64,000 nt of DNA. Origin: Alphaproteobacteria bacterium. Lineage in GTDB: Bacteria; Pseudomonadota; Alphaproteobacteria; MPNO01; UBA2964. The notes below the pieces were generated by a model, which was given only the letters and a program-made list of their open reading frames with translations, made no database searches and had not been told where the DNA came from. The stretch is taken from the NCBI GenBank assembly GCA_012103315.1, contig WLWZ01000012.1:1-64000 (forward strand), in the 5' to 3' direction. The position numbers were made by a program, and so were the translations under genes. Positions 7,676 to 14,498 of the stretch are shown here, in pieces (within the stretch, counting starts at the first letter, position 1; each line of letters opens with the position of its first letter).

Positions 7676-8875
7676 TTACTTACCGGGTCGGCGTTTCATG
7701 ACCTCGGCGTCAGACGGCAGATAATTCGCGCCATCCTTAAAACTCCAATCTACCATCATGCCTTTGCCGTCCTTAAGTTTGGTACGGCCAACCCAGGCAC
7801 CCATGGTCGACTGATGATCAATCTTGCGGAAATGAACCTTGCCACTCGGCGTGTCCACATCAAGCCCTTCCATTGCAGCAACCATTTTCTCGGTATCCGT
7901 TGATCCAGCTTTCTTGATCGCAGCTGCAACACTCAGCATCGCGTTATAACCAACGATGGAACCGATCCGTGGATAGTCCTTCCACCGCTTCTGATAGGAG
8001 GCGACGAAGGCTTTATGCGTTGGGTCGGTAATTGCGTACCAGGGGTAACCCGTTACGATCCAACCCTCAGGAGCTTCGCCCTTCATCGGGTCAAGATATT
8101 CAGGTTCACCAGTCAGCAATCCGAGAATAGTGCGCCCCTTGAACAAACCGCGGAGCTTGCCTTCACGCACGAATTTCGCCAGGTCAGGACCGAAGGTAAC
8201 GTTGTAAACGCCATCGGGCTTGGATTTTAGCAAAGCTTGAACTTCCGCACCGGCATCGATCTTGAACAAGGCCGGCCATTGTTCAGTCACGAACTTAACG
8301 TCCGGACGCTTTGCTTTGAGGACTTCCTTGAATGCCTTCACAGCGTCTTTGCCATAGGCATAGTTCGGCGCAATTGTTGCCCAACGTTTACCCGGAAGCT
8401 TCGCTACCTGTTCAGCCAGCATAGCGGCCTGCATATAGGTGCTCGGACGAAGGCGGAATGTGTAACGATTACCCTTGGCCCAGACCAAAGCGTCAGAAAG
8501 AGGCTCGGCTGCTAGATAAAGTTTCTTCTTCTGACCGGCATAGGCGGTAAGCGCCAAACCAATGTGAGAAAAGAGAGAACCAGAAATAAGGGCAACGCCT
8601 TCACGATTGAAAAGCTCTTCTGCTTTTTTAATAGCATCACCTGGTTTGCCATTATCATCACGGGAGACGAATTCGAGCTTTTTACCCAATACACCGCCGC
8701 CGGCATTGATTTTTTCGATGGCAAGTAATGCGCCATTTTTGTAGGGAACGGTATGGCCCGGCAGTCGGGTGTAGCTATTGATATCACCAATTTTAATCGT
8801 ATCCGCAGCATGCGCCGTCGATATCAACATAGCAGCGCCCGCAAGCCCTGCCATTACGTTAAAGGATTTCCTCAT
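7676..8875 (-). CDS. ABC transporter periplasmic substrate-binding protein, LivK-like
   Basis: A type 1 periplasmic-binding-fold protein of the liv family, 399 residues from the preferred start. It begins with a signal peptide (MRKSFNVMAGLAGAAMLIS, cleavage after AHA) and continues with TIKIGDINSYTRLPGHTVPYK and a long ligand-binding body including INAGGGVLGKKLEFVSRDD. The ATG at 8875 is chosen because GGAGG lies 5 bases before it; ATG 8878 is too close and ATG 8893 lies before the ribosome site. It captures the substrate for LivHM-LivG-LivF. Liv-type binding proteins near Rieske and ring-cleavage genes often bind aromatic acids or amides; the ligand here is inferred, not seen. Confidence 0.87.
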   Translation of the reverse strand: MRKSFNVMAGLAGAAMLISTAHAADTIKIGDINSYTRLPGHTVPYKNGALLAIEKINAGGGVLGKKLEFVSRDDNGKPGDAIKKAEELFNREGVALISGSLFSHIGLALTAYAGQKKKLYLAAEPLSDALVWAKGNRYTFRLRPSTYMQAAMLAEQVAKLPGKRWATIAPNYAYGKDAVKAFKEVLKAKRPDVKFVTEQWPALFKIDAGAEVQALLKSKPDGVYNVTFGPDLAKFVREGKLRGLFKGRTILGLLTGEPEYLDPMKGEAPEGWIVTGYPWYAITDPTHKAFVASYQKRWKDYPRIGSIVGYNAMLSVAAAIKKAGSTDTEKMVAAMEGLDVDTPSGKVHFRKIDHQSTMGAWVGRTKLKDGKGMMVDWSFKDGANYLPSDAEVMKRRPGK

Positions 8876-8913
8876 CATTCCCTCCAATATCATTTGTTAT
8901 TAAATTCAGCGCG

Positions 8914-8935
8914 AAGGGTGATGCCATGCGCCCTT
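8914..8935. promoter_or_regulatory. Imperfect inverted repeat between divergent livK and Rieske oxygenase genes
   Basis: AAGGGTG (8914-8920) and CGCCCTT (8929-8935) match in 6 of 7 positions around the spacer ATGCCATG. It lies in the 128-base divergent region between livK and the Rieske oxygenase gene, about 40 bases before the livK start, where an operator would be expected. The regulator is unknown. Confidence 0.3.
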
Positions 8936-9003
8936 GGAGTCAAGAAGTCCTATGGATTGGTGTCACACTTAATATCGGCTAATCTTATGTAAGGAGTTTA
9001 TGA

Positions 9004-10032
9004 ATGACCTTTGTTAAAAACTGTTGGTATGCAGCCGGTTGGAGCAGCGATCTCGAAGACCAACCGATCGCCAAAACAATTCTTGAAGAATCTGTCGTGC
9101 TCTTCCGAACAGTGGATGGAAGCGCCGCCGCACTTGAAAACAGGTGCCCTCATAGATTCTTACCGCTCTCTGCGGGGAAGGTCACCGGTACCGGCTTACA
9201 ATGTGGCTATCACGGACTGACCTTTGACAAGGCGGGACGTTGCATCGCGGCCCCAACACAAGATGGTTTACCCATCGAAGCCTGCGTCAAAGCCTTTCCC
9301 ATAGTAGAACAGCTCGGGTTGCTTTGGATTTGGATGGGAGAGCCCGACAAAGCGAACCCTGATGACATTTATGATTTGCCGCAGTACCACGATCCTGCAT
9401 GGGGGGTAGCCCATGGCGATGCTCTAGAGATCGACGCCAACTATTTATTGCTGTGTGACAATCTCTGCGATCCAACGCACGTAAACTATGTCCACCCGAC
9501 GACATTGGGCAACCCGGATATCGTCGATACACCTGTTACATATGAACAACAAAACTGGGGCGTCACCACGTCACGCTGGACACCGAACAGTGAACCCGTC
9601 GGCTTCTTCAAGGCTTTTGGAAATTTTTCAAGCACAGTCGATCGCTGGCAGCTCTACCACATGCATGCACCATCGACGGCGATCATTGATTTCGGCAGTG
9701 CCGTAGCTGGCACCGGTGCTGACCAGGGGGCAGGAGAGGGTCGGATCCAAGTTTTCTCCTGTCATTTCATTACGCCGATCACAGAAGGTAAATCTGTTGA
9801 TTACTGGCTTCATGTGAGGAACTTCGAACCAGACGACCCATCCGTCGGGGAAGGAATCAGCGAACAATTCCGTATTGCCTTCGCGGAAGACAAAACCATC
9901 CTCAGCATGATCCAGAGGGAAGAAGATAAAGACGACCAGACAACCCGTGTAGGTCTTGAACTTGACGCTTCAGCAGGTTTATTCCGGCATATGGTCAATC
10001 AACGAATTAGGGACGAGACCACTTCCGCTTAG
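9004..10032 (+). CDS. Rieske non-heme iron oxygenase, VanA-like
   Basis: A 342-residue oxygenase component. The Rieske [2Fe-2S] ligands are C48-x-H50 and C67-x2-H70 (CPH and CGYH), and the mononuclear iron site is the cluster D152/D156, H159, H164 in the region DNLCDPTHVNYVH. This is the architecture of vanillate O-demethylase oxygenase VanA and related dealkylases such as dicamba monooxygenase, which use electrons from a separate reductase. No reductase gene is in the window. AAGGAG sits 7 bases before the ATG. It is divergent from livK and overlaps the next gene tail-to-tail by 4 bases. It likely removes an O-methyl or similar side group, or hydroxylates the ring, before ring cleavage by the nearby dioxygenase. 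Confidence 0.85.
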   Translation: MTFVKNCWYAAGWSSDLEDQPIAKTILEESVVLFRTVDGSAAALENRCPHRFLPLSAGKVTGTGLQCGYHGLTFDKAGRCIAAPTQDGLPIEACVKAFPIVEQLGLLWIWMGEPDKANPDDIYDLPQYHDPAWGVAHGDALEIDANYLLLCDNLCDPTHVNYVHPTTLGNPDIVDTPVTYEQQNWGVTTSRWTPNSEPVGFFKAFGNFSSTVDRWQLYHMHAPSTAIIDFGSAVAGTGADQGAGEGRIQVFSCHFITPITEGKSVDYWLHVRNFEPDDPSVGEGISEQFRIAFAEDKTILSMIQREEDKDDQTTRVGLELDASAGLFRHMVNQRIRDETTSA

Positions 10033-10373
10033 TGATCAAATTTCATCAAAATCGACTCTGAAAGGCCCGTTTCATAGGTCATGCCATCAGGCGTCAGGGC
10101 TATCCCCATGGGAAAAAATGCTCGAGCCAACCCTTTACGCTCTAACGCTTTCCATACGCCTTGGTTCTTCAATCCGGTCGCATTCTTGGCCAATACAACT
10201 GCGTCACCACAATGAAAGTGGTTTCCATGTGGGTTAGGTAAATTACTGATCATGACCTCTCCAGATTCTTCGTTTTTACTCGACGTTTCGGGAAAGCTCC
10301 CAAGTTGCTGAAGAATCGTCAGCGTGCGAAGTTGCAAAGGGTTCAGTTTGAGTGGGTTTTTGGTTGGCGGCAT
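10029..10373 (-). CDS. Small protein of unknown function, 114 residues
   Basis: I do not recognise a named family. The product has a basic, leucine-rich start (MPPTKNPLKLNPLQLRTLTILQQL), then an acidic stretch, then NLPNPHGNHFHCGDAVVLAKNATGL, a basic KALERKGLAR helix and a C-terminal PMGIALTPDGMTYETG. The HGNHFHCGD segment has three histidines and one cysteine and could bind metal. No signal peptide or membrane helix is seen. The frame is open over its whole length with a composition like a winged-helix or small regulatory protein, but that is a guess. It overlaps the Rieske oxygenase gene by 4 bases, tail-to-tail. Confidence 0.55.
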   Translation of the reverse strand: MPPTKNPLKLNPLQLRTLTILQQLGSFPETSSKNEESGEVMISNLPNPHGNHFHCGDAVVLAKNATGLKNQGVWKALERKGLARAFFPMGIALTPDGMTYETGLSESILMKFDH

Positions 10374-10414
10374 AGGTAAAATTCTTGTCTAATTTAAACT
10401 CGACGCATTGAAGC

Positions 10415-10426
10415 GGAACACGTTCC
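10415..10426. promoter_or_regulatory. Short palindrome upstream of the DUF952 gene
   Basis: GGAAC and GTTCC flank a 2-base centre at 10415-10426, in the divergent 99-base gap between the small unknown gene and the DUF952-gluQ pair. A second short hairpin (TGTCC/GGACA, 10430-10447) follows. Possible operator; weak evidence. Confidence 0.22.
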
Positions 10427-10472
10427 AATTGTCCAAGCCTTCGGACATTGAATTTAAATACAGAGTGGTTGA

Positions 10473-10826
10473 ATGAGTAATCCTATTTATCACATGTGTC
10501 GCGCCGAAGAATGGCAATCGGCTCAAGAAACCGGTCTATATCCCGGATCTTCACAAGATCAAGCTGACGGATTTATCCATTTTTCAACAGGCGACCAAAT
10601 TGTTGAAAGTGCTGCGAAGCACCGAACAGGCCAAACTGGTTTACTACTCCTGACGGTTAATCCCGACGCACTAGGTGATGCCCTGAAATGGGAGGAGTCT
10701 CGCGGCGGCGCCTTATTCCCACATCTCTATGGACCACTGCCGACAGAGGCGGCGTCAAGAACTGATGAATTGCCGCTTGGAGATGACGGGCTGCATATTT
10801 TCCCAAATCACGTCGCGAATGGATGA
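10473..10826 (+). CDS. DUF952 domain-containing protein
   Basis: A 117-residue protein with the DUF952 pattern: IYHMCRAEEWQSAQ at the start, DGFIHFSTGDQIVESAAKH in the middle and FPHLYGPLP near the end. The family is small, cytosolic and found across bacteria; its biochemical role is not established, although its fold is related to ADP-ribosyl-binding or transferring proteins. It overlaps the gluQ start by 4 bases (ATGA), so the two are almost certainly one operon and translationally coupled. Confidence 0.82.
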   Translation: MSNPIYHMCRAEEWQSAQETGLYPGSSQDQADGFIHFSTGDQIVESAAKHRTGQTGLLLLTVNPDALGDALKWEESRGGALFPHLYGPLPTEAASRTDELPLGDDGLHIFPNHVANG

Positions 10827-11671
10827 AATCTGCCATCGTCACTCGTTTTGCACCGAGTCCAACAGGGTATCTACACCTGGGGCATGCCTATGCCGCCATT
10901 TTCGCTGAGACACAGGCTAGACTAGCGGGCGGATTATTCATCCTTCGTATCGAGGATATAGATGTAAGCCGCTGCAAGGCAGAGTTTGAAGAAGCAATTT
11001 ATGAAGACCTCAGATGGTTGGGCCTCAATTGGGAAAGCCCTGTACGTCGTCAATCAGCACATCTCTCTGACTACGGCAGCGCTCTAGAACGACTTAAAAA
11101 ACTCAGCTTGATCTATCCATGTTTTTGTACACGCGGCGAGATCAAAGCCGAAATAGAACGGGCGGGGGGCGCACCGCATGGACCCGAGGGTCCCATATAT
11201 CCCGGAACCTGCAAGCACCTTCCCAATGATGAACGCGACAACCGCATAAACAACGGAATTTCCTACGCACTACGACTCGATTTAGCCAAGGCAACAGAAA
11301 TCACTGGGGACCTGTCATGGCAGGATCAGACACTTGGCAATCAAAAAACGAAACTCCATGAATTCGGCGATATCGTTCTCGCCCGTAAAGACATTGCGAC
11401 CAGCTACCATCTCTCTGTAACCGTTGATGACGCGCTGCAAGGCGTAACGCTGGTAACGCGCGGCGAGGATTTGGCAGATGCTACGGGGATACATCGGCTG
11501 CTGCAGTCATTGCTGGAATATGATGTCCCACAATATATGCATCACAAGATTCTAACGAACGACGACGGCAAACGTTTTGCGAAGCGAGATCAATCAGTCA
11601 CGTTGCGTTCACTTCGTGCCGCCGGCAAAACGCCGACGGATATACGGGCAATGATCGGGTTATCGAGTTAA
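10823..11671 (+). CDS. gluQ: Glutamyl-Q tRNA(Asp) synthetase
   Basis: At 282 residues this is a short glutamyl-tRNA synthetase paralogue that lacks the anticodon-binding domain, as GluQRS does. It has RFAPSPTGYLHLGH (class I signature, residues 8-21) and KRFAKRD as the KMSKS-equivalent. The zinc site of GluQRS is visible as CFC followed by Y-x3-C (YPGTC). The enzyme activates glutamate and attaches it to queuosine at position 34 of tRNA(Asp). It is coupled to the DUF952 gene and overlaps the convergent VOC gene by 4 bases. Confidence 0.9.
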   Translation: MKSAIVTRFAPSPTGYLHLGHAYAAIFAETQARLAGGLFILRIEDIDVSRCKAEFEEAIYEDLRWLGLNWESPVRRQSAHLSDYGSALERLKKLSLIYPCFCTRGEIKAEIERAGGAPHGPEGPIYPGTCKHLPNDERDNRINNGISYALRLDLAKATEITGDLSWQDQTLGNQKTKLHEFGDIVLARKDIATSYHLSVTVDDALQGVTLVTRGEDLADATGIHRLLQSLLEYDVPQYMHHKILTNDDGKRFAKRDQSVTLRSLRAAGKTPTDIRAMIGLSS

Positions 11672-12309
11672 AGCTTGCCGTCGCGAATTAGATTGCAGAC
11701 CTCAGTGTGATCCAGAAGTACAGAATCTGGAGTGCCCGATTCATAAAGTTCTACCATCTTATCAGCGTCAAAAGTTGGATTTCCCATCGCAGAAAACTCC
11801 TCGGACCACTGGTAGTGACGCTTATATTCTTTGGTGTCCGCCGGTGAAAAATTATCGAGCATGGTCTCGACCTGGTTTCCATCAGGATCCTTGTAATAAA
11901 AAGATGTCGAATTGCCGTGATTAACGGTCCAGATGGGGTCGTATCCCCATTCCTTCATCCGCTTATAGACGTAAATTAATTCGCCCAAGCTCGAATAACA
12001 GTAGGCCTGATGCGAGACACCGATAAAATTGTCAGGCTTTTTCTCCGCACCGGGTCGCTTGATGATTACTACACGGTGATCATGATCATCATAAGTAATA
12101 AACGTTAGGCCATTGGGATTAACCCGGACAATTTCAGCGTTAAACAGACGCTGATAAAACTCGACCATCTTGTCGTAATTTTCATCCGAAAAGATGTGAA
12201 GATGATGCAGCTTTGTCGGGGACGGCATTGCCTTAACCGTACCCGGAGGATCGCTACGGATTGGCGCGACGTTATCGGGACGAAAATCTGTGGGATTGAC
12301 CGTATCCAT
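11668..12309 (-). CDS. VOC-family (glyoxalase / type I extradiol dioxygenase-like) protein
   Basis: A 213-residue protein with one vicinal-oxygen-chelate module: a first histidine within KLHHLHIF (residues 33-40), H100 in GVSHQAYCY and E149 in DPDGNQVETM, the His-His-Glu metal triad expected of catechol 2,3-dioxygenase-like or glyoxalase-like enzymes. The sequence FYYKDPDGNQVE is characteristic. ATG 12309 is preferred: GAGGAGG lies 5 bases upstream, whereas the longer frame to 12378 has none. A further 60-residue C-terminal tail (KEYKRHYQWSEEF) is not typical of glyoxalase I. Whether it opens rings in the nearby aromatic pathway or does something else is open. Confidence 0.75.
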   Translation of the reverse strand: MDTVNPTDFRPDNVAPIRSDPPGTVKAMPSPTKLHHLHIFSDENYDKMVEFYQRLFNAEIVRVNPNGLTFITYDDHDHRVVIIKRPGAEKKPDNFIGVSHQAYCYSSLGELIYVYKRMKEWGYDPIWTVNHGNSTSFYYKDPDGNQVETMLDNFSPADTKEYKRHYQWSEEFSAMGNPTFDADKMVELYESGTPDSVLLDHTEVCNLIRDGKL

Positions 12310-12395
12310 GGCAGCCTCCTCATATATCATAAGTGATTTCGGAAATTGTGCTCCCGAGTCAGCTTTTTGTCCAACCACAATTTAGATACACGACT

Positions 12396-13229
12396 TCAAG
12401 GGTGATGTCGTTTTACGTAAAGCTTACGTAATTTTCGGACATAATTTTGAGTCTCTTTGTAAGGCGGAATGCCTTTATAGCGCTGCACCGCCCCTTCGCC
12501 GGCGTTATAGGCGGCAAAGGCCCAGGTCACGTTGCCTTTAAACTTATTCAAAAGCCAACGCAAATAGGCCATTCCTCCCTGAATATTGTCTCTCGGGTTA
12601 AACGGGTCGCGAACGCCAAAGCGTGTTGCTGTTGCCGGTATCAGCTGCATTAGACCTTGCGCATTGGCGCTGGAGATCGCGTTGGTCTGAAAGGCCGATT
12701 CAACAGCAATCACCGCCATAACCAAATCGGGATCAAGGCGGTATTTAGGAGCGAATTTTCTAACGATGGCTTTGATTTCTTTTGGTGCCGTCCTTATGGC
12801 TTTGCGGGCACCACCACGGCCCCAGCCATTTGGGCAACGGGGAGCCAACCGCCTTCCGCGATGGCCATAAAGAGTAAGCATCCTCTTGGCCTCGTCATGA
12901 CCAAGCGCTATGGCCCGGCGAAACCAGGCCGCAGCCATTTTGTTATTCCGCTTAACGCCATGACCGGCGGCATAGAGCAGGCCAATCGCATGCGCAGAGG
13001 CCCCGTGACCGTCAGTATCAGCACGGCAATAGAGAAGCATCGCTCGTTGGAAATTGCGGGCATTAGCTCCCAGCGGATGATGATACCGCAACGCCATTCG
13101 GTAGGCGGCACTTGCATCCAAATAAGCTTGCGCAGGAACCGCAAGCGTTAGCCCCAGGCAAACTAGAGTCAAAAGACGGGCGAGCGGCGAATGACGTCTG
13201 GCGACGAGAAAACGAGCGGTCGCAGGCAT
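12396..13229 (-). CDS. Lytic transglycosylase with Sel1-like repeat region
   Basis: A secreted murein transglycosylase. The signal peptide is ARLLTLVCLGLTLAVPAQA; then a helical Sel1-like repeat part (ASAHAIGLLYAAGHGVKRN, then AAAWFRRAIALGHDEA); then a C-terminal SLT domain with the catalytic glutamate in AVESAFQ, the SANAQGLMQLIPATA core and AFAAYNAGEGAV. It cleaves peptidoglycan glycan strands in the periplasm. ATG 13229 gives a normal signal peptide; a GTG at 13274 would add 15 residues and cannot be excluded. It follows the tRNA-Ser gene on the same strand by 134 bases. Confidence 0.85.
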   Translation of the reverse strand: MPATARFLVARRHSPLARLLTLVCLGLTLAVPAQAYLDASAAYRMALRYHHPLGANARNFQRAMLLYCRADTDGHGASAHAIGLLYAAGHGVKRNNKMAAAWFRRAIALGHDEAKRMLTLYGHRGRRLAPRCPNGWGRGGARKAIRTAPKEIKAIVRKFAPKYRLDPDLVMAVIAVESAFQTNAISSANAQGLMQLIPATATRFGVRDPFNPRDNIQGGMAYLRWLLNKFKGNVTWAFAAYNAGEGAVQRYKGIPPYKETQNYVRKLRKLYVKRHHP

Positions 13230-13363
13230 CCCTACTCGAAACAACTCAAAAATCGTGTGAATGACGTTGGTCACAGATCAATAGCCAATAGTCGATAAGA
13301 CTTCGGAGCTATCCTACACAACAGTTTGACAAAAATAAGGCTACCGGTGACCCACCACAAATG

Positions 13364-13453
13364 TGGCGGAGAGGGGGGGATTCGAACCCCCGAGACGCTT
13401 ACACGCCTGCTGGTTTTCAAGACCAGTGCATTCAACCACTCTGCCACCTCTCC
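13364..13453 (-). tRNA. tRNA-Ser (anticodon UGA)
   Basis: On the minus strand a 90-base tRNA with the long variable arm of tRNA-Ser. The acceptor stem GGAGAGG pairs with CCTCTCC, followed by discriminator G and an encoded CCA (complement of 13364-13366). The anticodon loop CTTGAAA gives UGA, reading UCA/UCG. The T arm contains GGTTCGAATCC. It is a single tRNA with no neighbouring RNA genes; apparent frames across it on the plus strand are artefacts. Confidence 0.97.
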
Positions 13454-13662
13454 TGACGGGCGGGACCATACGGAAAAACAAACCCTTTGTCAGCTATTCT
13501 CACATTGGGACCAAAAACCCGATCTCGCTGGTTCAATTTGCGAGAATTCCCATTACCGCATCGTCATTCAATAATTTTAACTTTCATACCAAGAGACGAT
13601 AGCAATAATTTTTCTTTATAGTTAACAATAGCTTAAAATTTATTTTCACCAAAATGACATAG

Positions 13663-13680
13663 TTGGCACGGTCCTCGCAT
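13663..13680 (+). promoter_or_regulatory. Predicted sigma-54 (RpoN) promoter
   Basis: TTGGCACG at 13663-13670, four bases, then TCGCAT. The invariant GG (13665-13666) and GC (13677-13678) are exactly 10 bases apart, as in -24/-12 promoters; the only deviation from the TGGCACG-N4-TTGCA core is C for T in the -12 half. Predicted start of RNA is about 13690. Just upstream (13646-13662) TCACCAAAATG resembles half of an NtrC site but lies closer than usual. The remaining upstream sequence, 13454-13645, is AT-rich and shows nothing else I can name. Confidence 0.7.
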
Positions 13681-13689
13681 ATCTCAGTA

Positions 13690-13825
13690 TGTTCCTGCGG
13701 CGTAGCGTTACGCAGGCAGTTTCAAGAGAACCGGGCCGCCACAGGCCCCTCCGACTCCCCCAACGTGTCGGTCCGGTTTCTCAACTGAAAAGAAACCGAA
13801 CAAACACCCTGAGGGGTGTTTTTTT
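13690..13825 (+). ncRNA. Predicted sigma-54-dependent small RNA, about 135 nt
   Basis: Between the sigma-54 promoter match and a strong terminator there is no credible reading frame, but there is dense pairing. Helix 1: 13694-13699 with 13711-13716 (CCTGCG/CGCAGG). Helix 2: 13726-13734 with 13773-13782 (9 bp, one bulged base) enclosing two hairpins, GGCC/GGCC (13734-13737 and 13744-13747, sharing its first base with helix 2) and CCGAC/GTCGG (13751-13755 and 13767-13771). A competing 7-bp helix pairs CGGTTTC (13774-13780) with GAAACCG (13792-13798), excluding helix 2. The next gene downstream is convergent, so this is not a leader for it. With ntrBC in the same window, nitrogen control is a natural hypothesis. 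I match it to no known RNA family. Confidence 0.6.
13802..13825 (+). terminator. Intrinsic terminator of the predicted small RNA
   Basis: AAACACCC (13802-13809), loop TGAG, GGGTGTTT (13814-13821) running into a seven-T tract ending at 13825. An 8-bp stem with a tetraloop and T-run is a textbook rho-independent terminator on the plus strand. On the other strand it could also help end the 2OG oxygenase transcript, whose stop lies at 13842. Confidence 0.88.
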
Positions 13826-13841
13826 GTATGTAGCCAAATTC

Positions 13842-14483
13842 TTAGGAATCAAACGTCAGTGAAACATTGAAGGATATTGATATCCGTTCGCCAGTACCCT
13901 GAAACGGATAAACACAATGATATAGCCAGCTCGGGAATACCAAAATCATCCCGGCAACCGGATCAATCCTCAGCTTCGGCAGGGCATCAGGTCCATTCAG
14001 TCCAACCATAGTTGCGCCCATGCGCGGGTCCAGAAATTCAATGCATCCCGCGTTGTCCGGCGCAGCAGGATCGCGTTCACCCGTGCAGACATAATATACC
14101 CCTGACCATGAGCAATCTGGATGATTGTGGACGGTATTGTAGCCGCCATTCCGGCACAGGTTCACCCAGGCACCACCATCCATATTCACATCGTGATCCT
14201 GGCTGAGACGACCTTCCATTTCCATATTGGTAATTTCGCCAATACCCTCGCTTATGCACCCTTTGAGGAAGTCAATTTCTGGATAGGGCCACCCCAAAAC
14301 ATCGTCACCGGAATGCCAACCACCAACATTACTCCGGCCTTGCGATGGAGATTGTTGCTCATGTTCCAAAACAATTCTTTTTAGTTCTTGATTAACCGTA
14401 TCACAGTCAGGCGCAACACGTTGATAAAGGGGAGTTGGAAAGGCGAATGAGATGTTTCCAGCGCCGGGGTATTTCGTAAGCAT
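13842..14483 (-). CDS. 2OG-Fe(II) oxygenase family protein (TIGR02466 type)
   Basis: The 213-residue protein starts with an FPTPLYQ motif typical of this putative 2-oxoglutarate oxygenase family and contains the iron triad H121-x-D123 (VHNHPD) and distal H189 (SWLYHCVYPF), with R200 placed to bind 2-oxoglutarate. GAWVNLCRNGGYN and the closing ISISFNVSL are family features. Substrate is unknown for most members; peptidyl or small-molecule hydroxylation are both possible. It is 15 bases downstream of the formyltransferase-like gene on the same strand, so probably co-transcribed with it. Confidence 0.8.
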   Translation of the reverse strand: MLTKYPGAGNISFAFPTPLYQRVAPDCDTVNQELKRIVLEHEQQSPSQGRSNVGGWHSGDDVLGWPYPEIDFLKGCISEGIGEITNMEMEGRLSQDHDVNMDGGAWVNLCRNGGYNTVHNHPDCSWSGVYYVCTGERDPAAPDNAGCIEFLDPRMGATMVGLNGPDALPKLRIDPVAGMILVFPSWLYHCVYPFQGTGERISISFNVSLTFDS

Positions 14484-14498
14484 TGCTGATTATTTCCT

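Noticed and set aside
10415-10426. Possible LexA box (GAAC/GTTC)
   Set aside because: The alphaproteobacterial LexA box is a direct repeat GTTC-N7-GTTC; this is a short inverted repeat with the wrong spacing.
13326-13602. Two plus-strand frames of about 80 residues containing GGIRTPETLTRLLVF- and GGFEPPRRLHACWF-like text
   Set aside because: They are translations across the complement of the tRNA-Ser gene, a well-known annotation artefact; no ribosome site and no other coding sign.
13690-13825. Reading the structured RNA as a riboswitch leader for the 2OG oxygenase gene
   Set aside because: The oxygenase gene is on the other strand and convergent; its own start is at 14483, so the element cannot be its leader.
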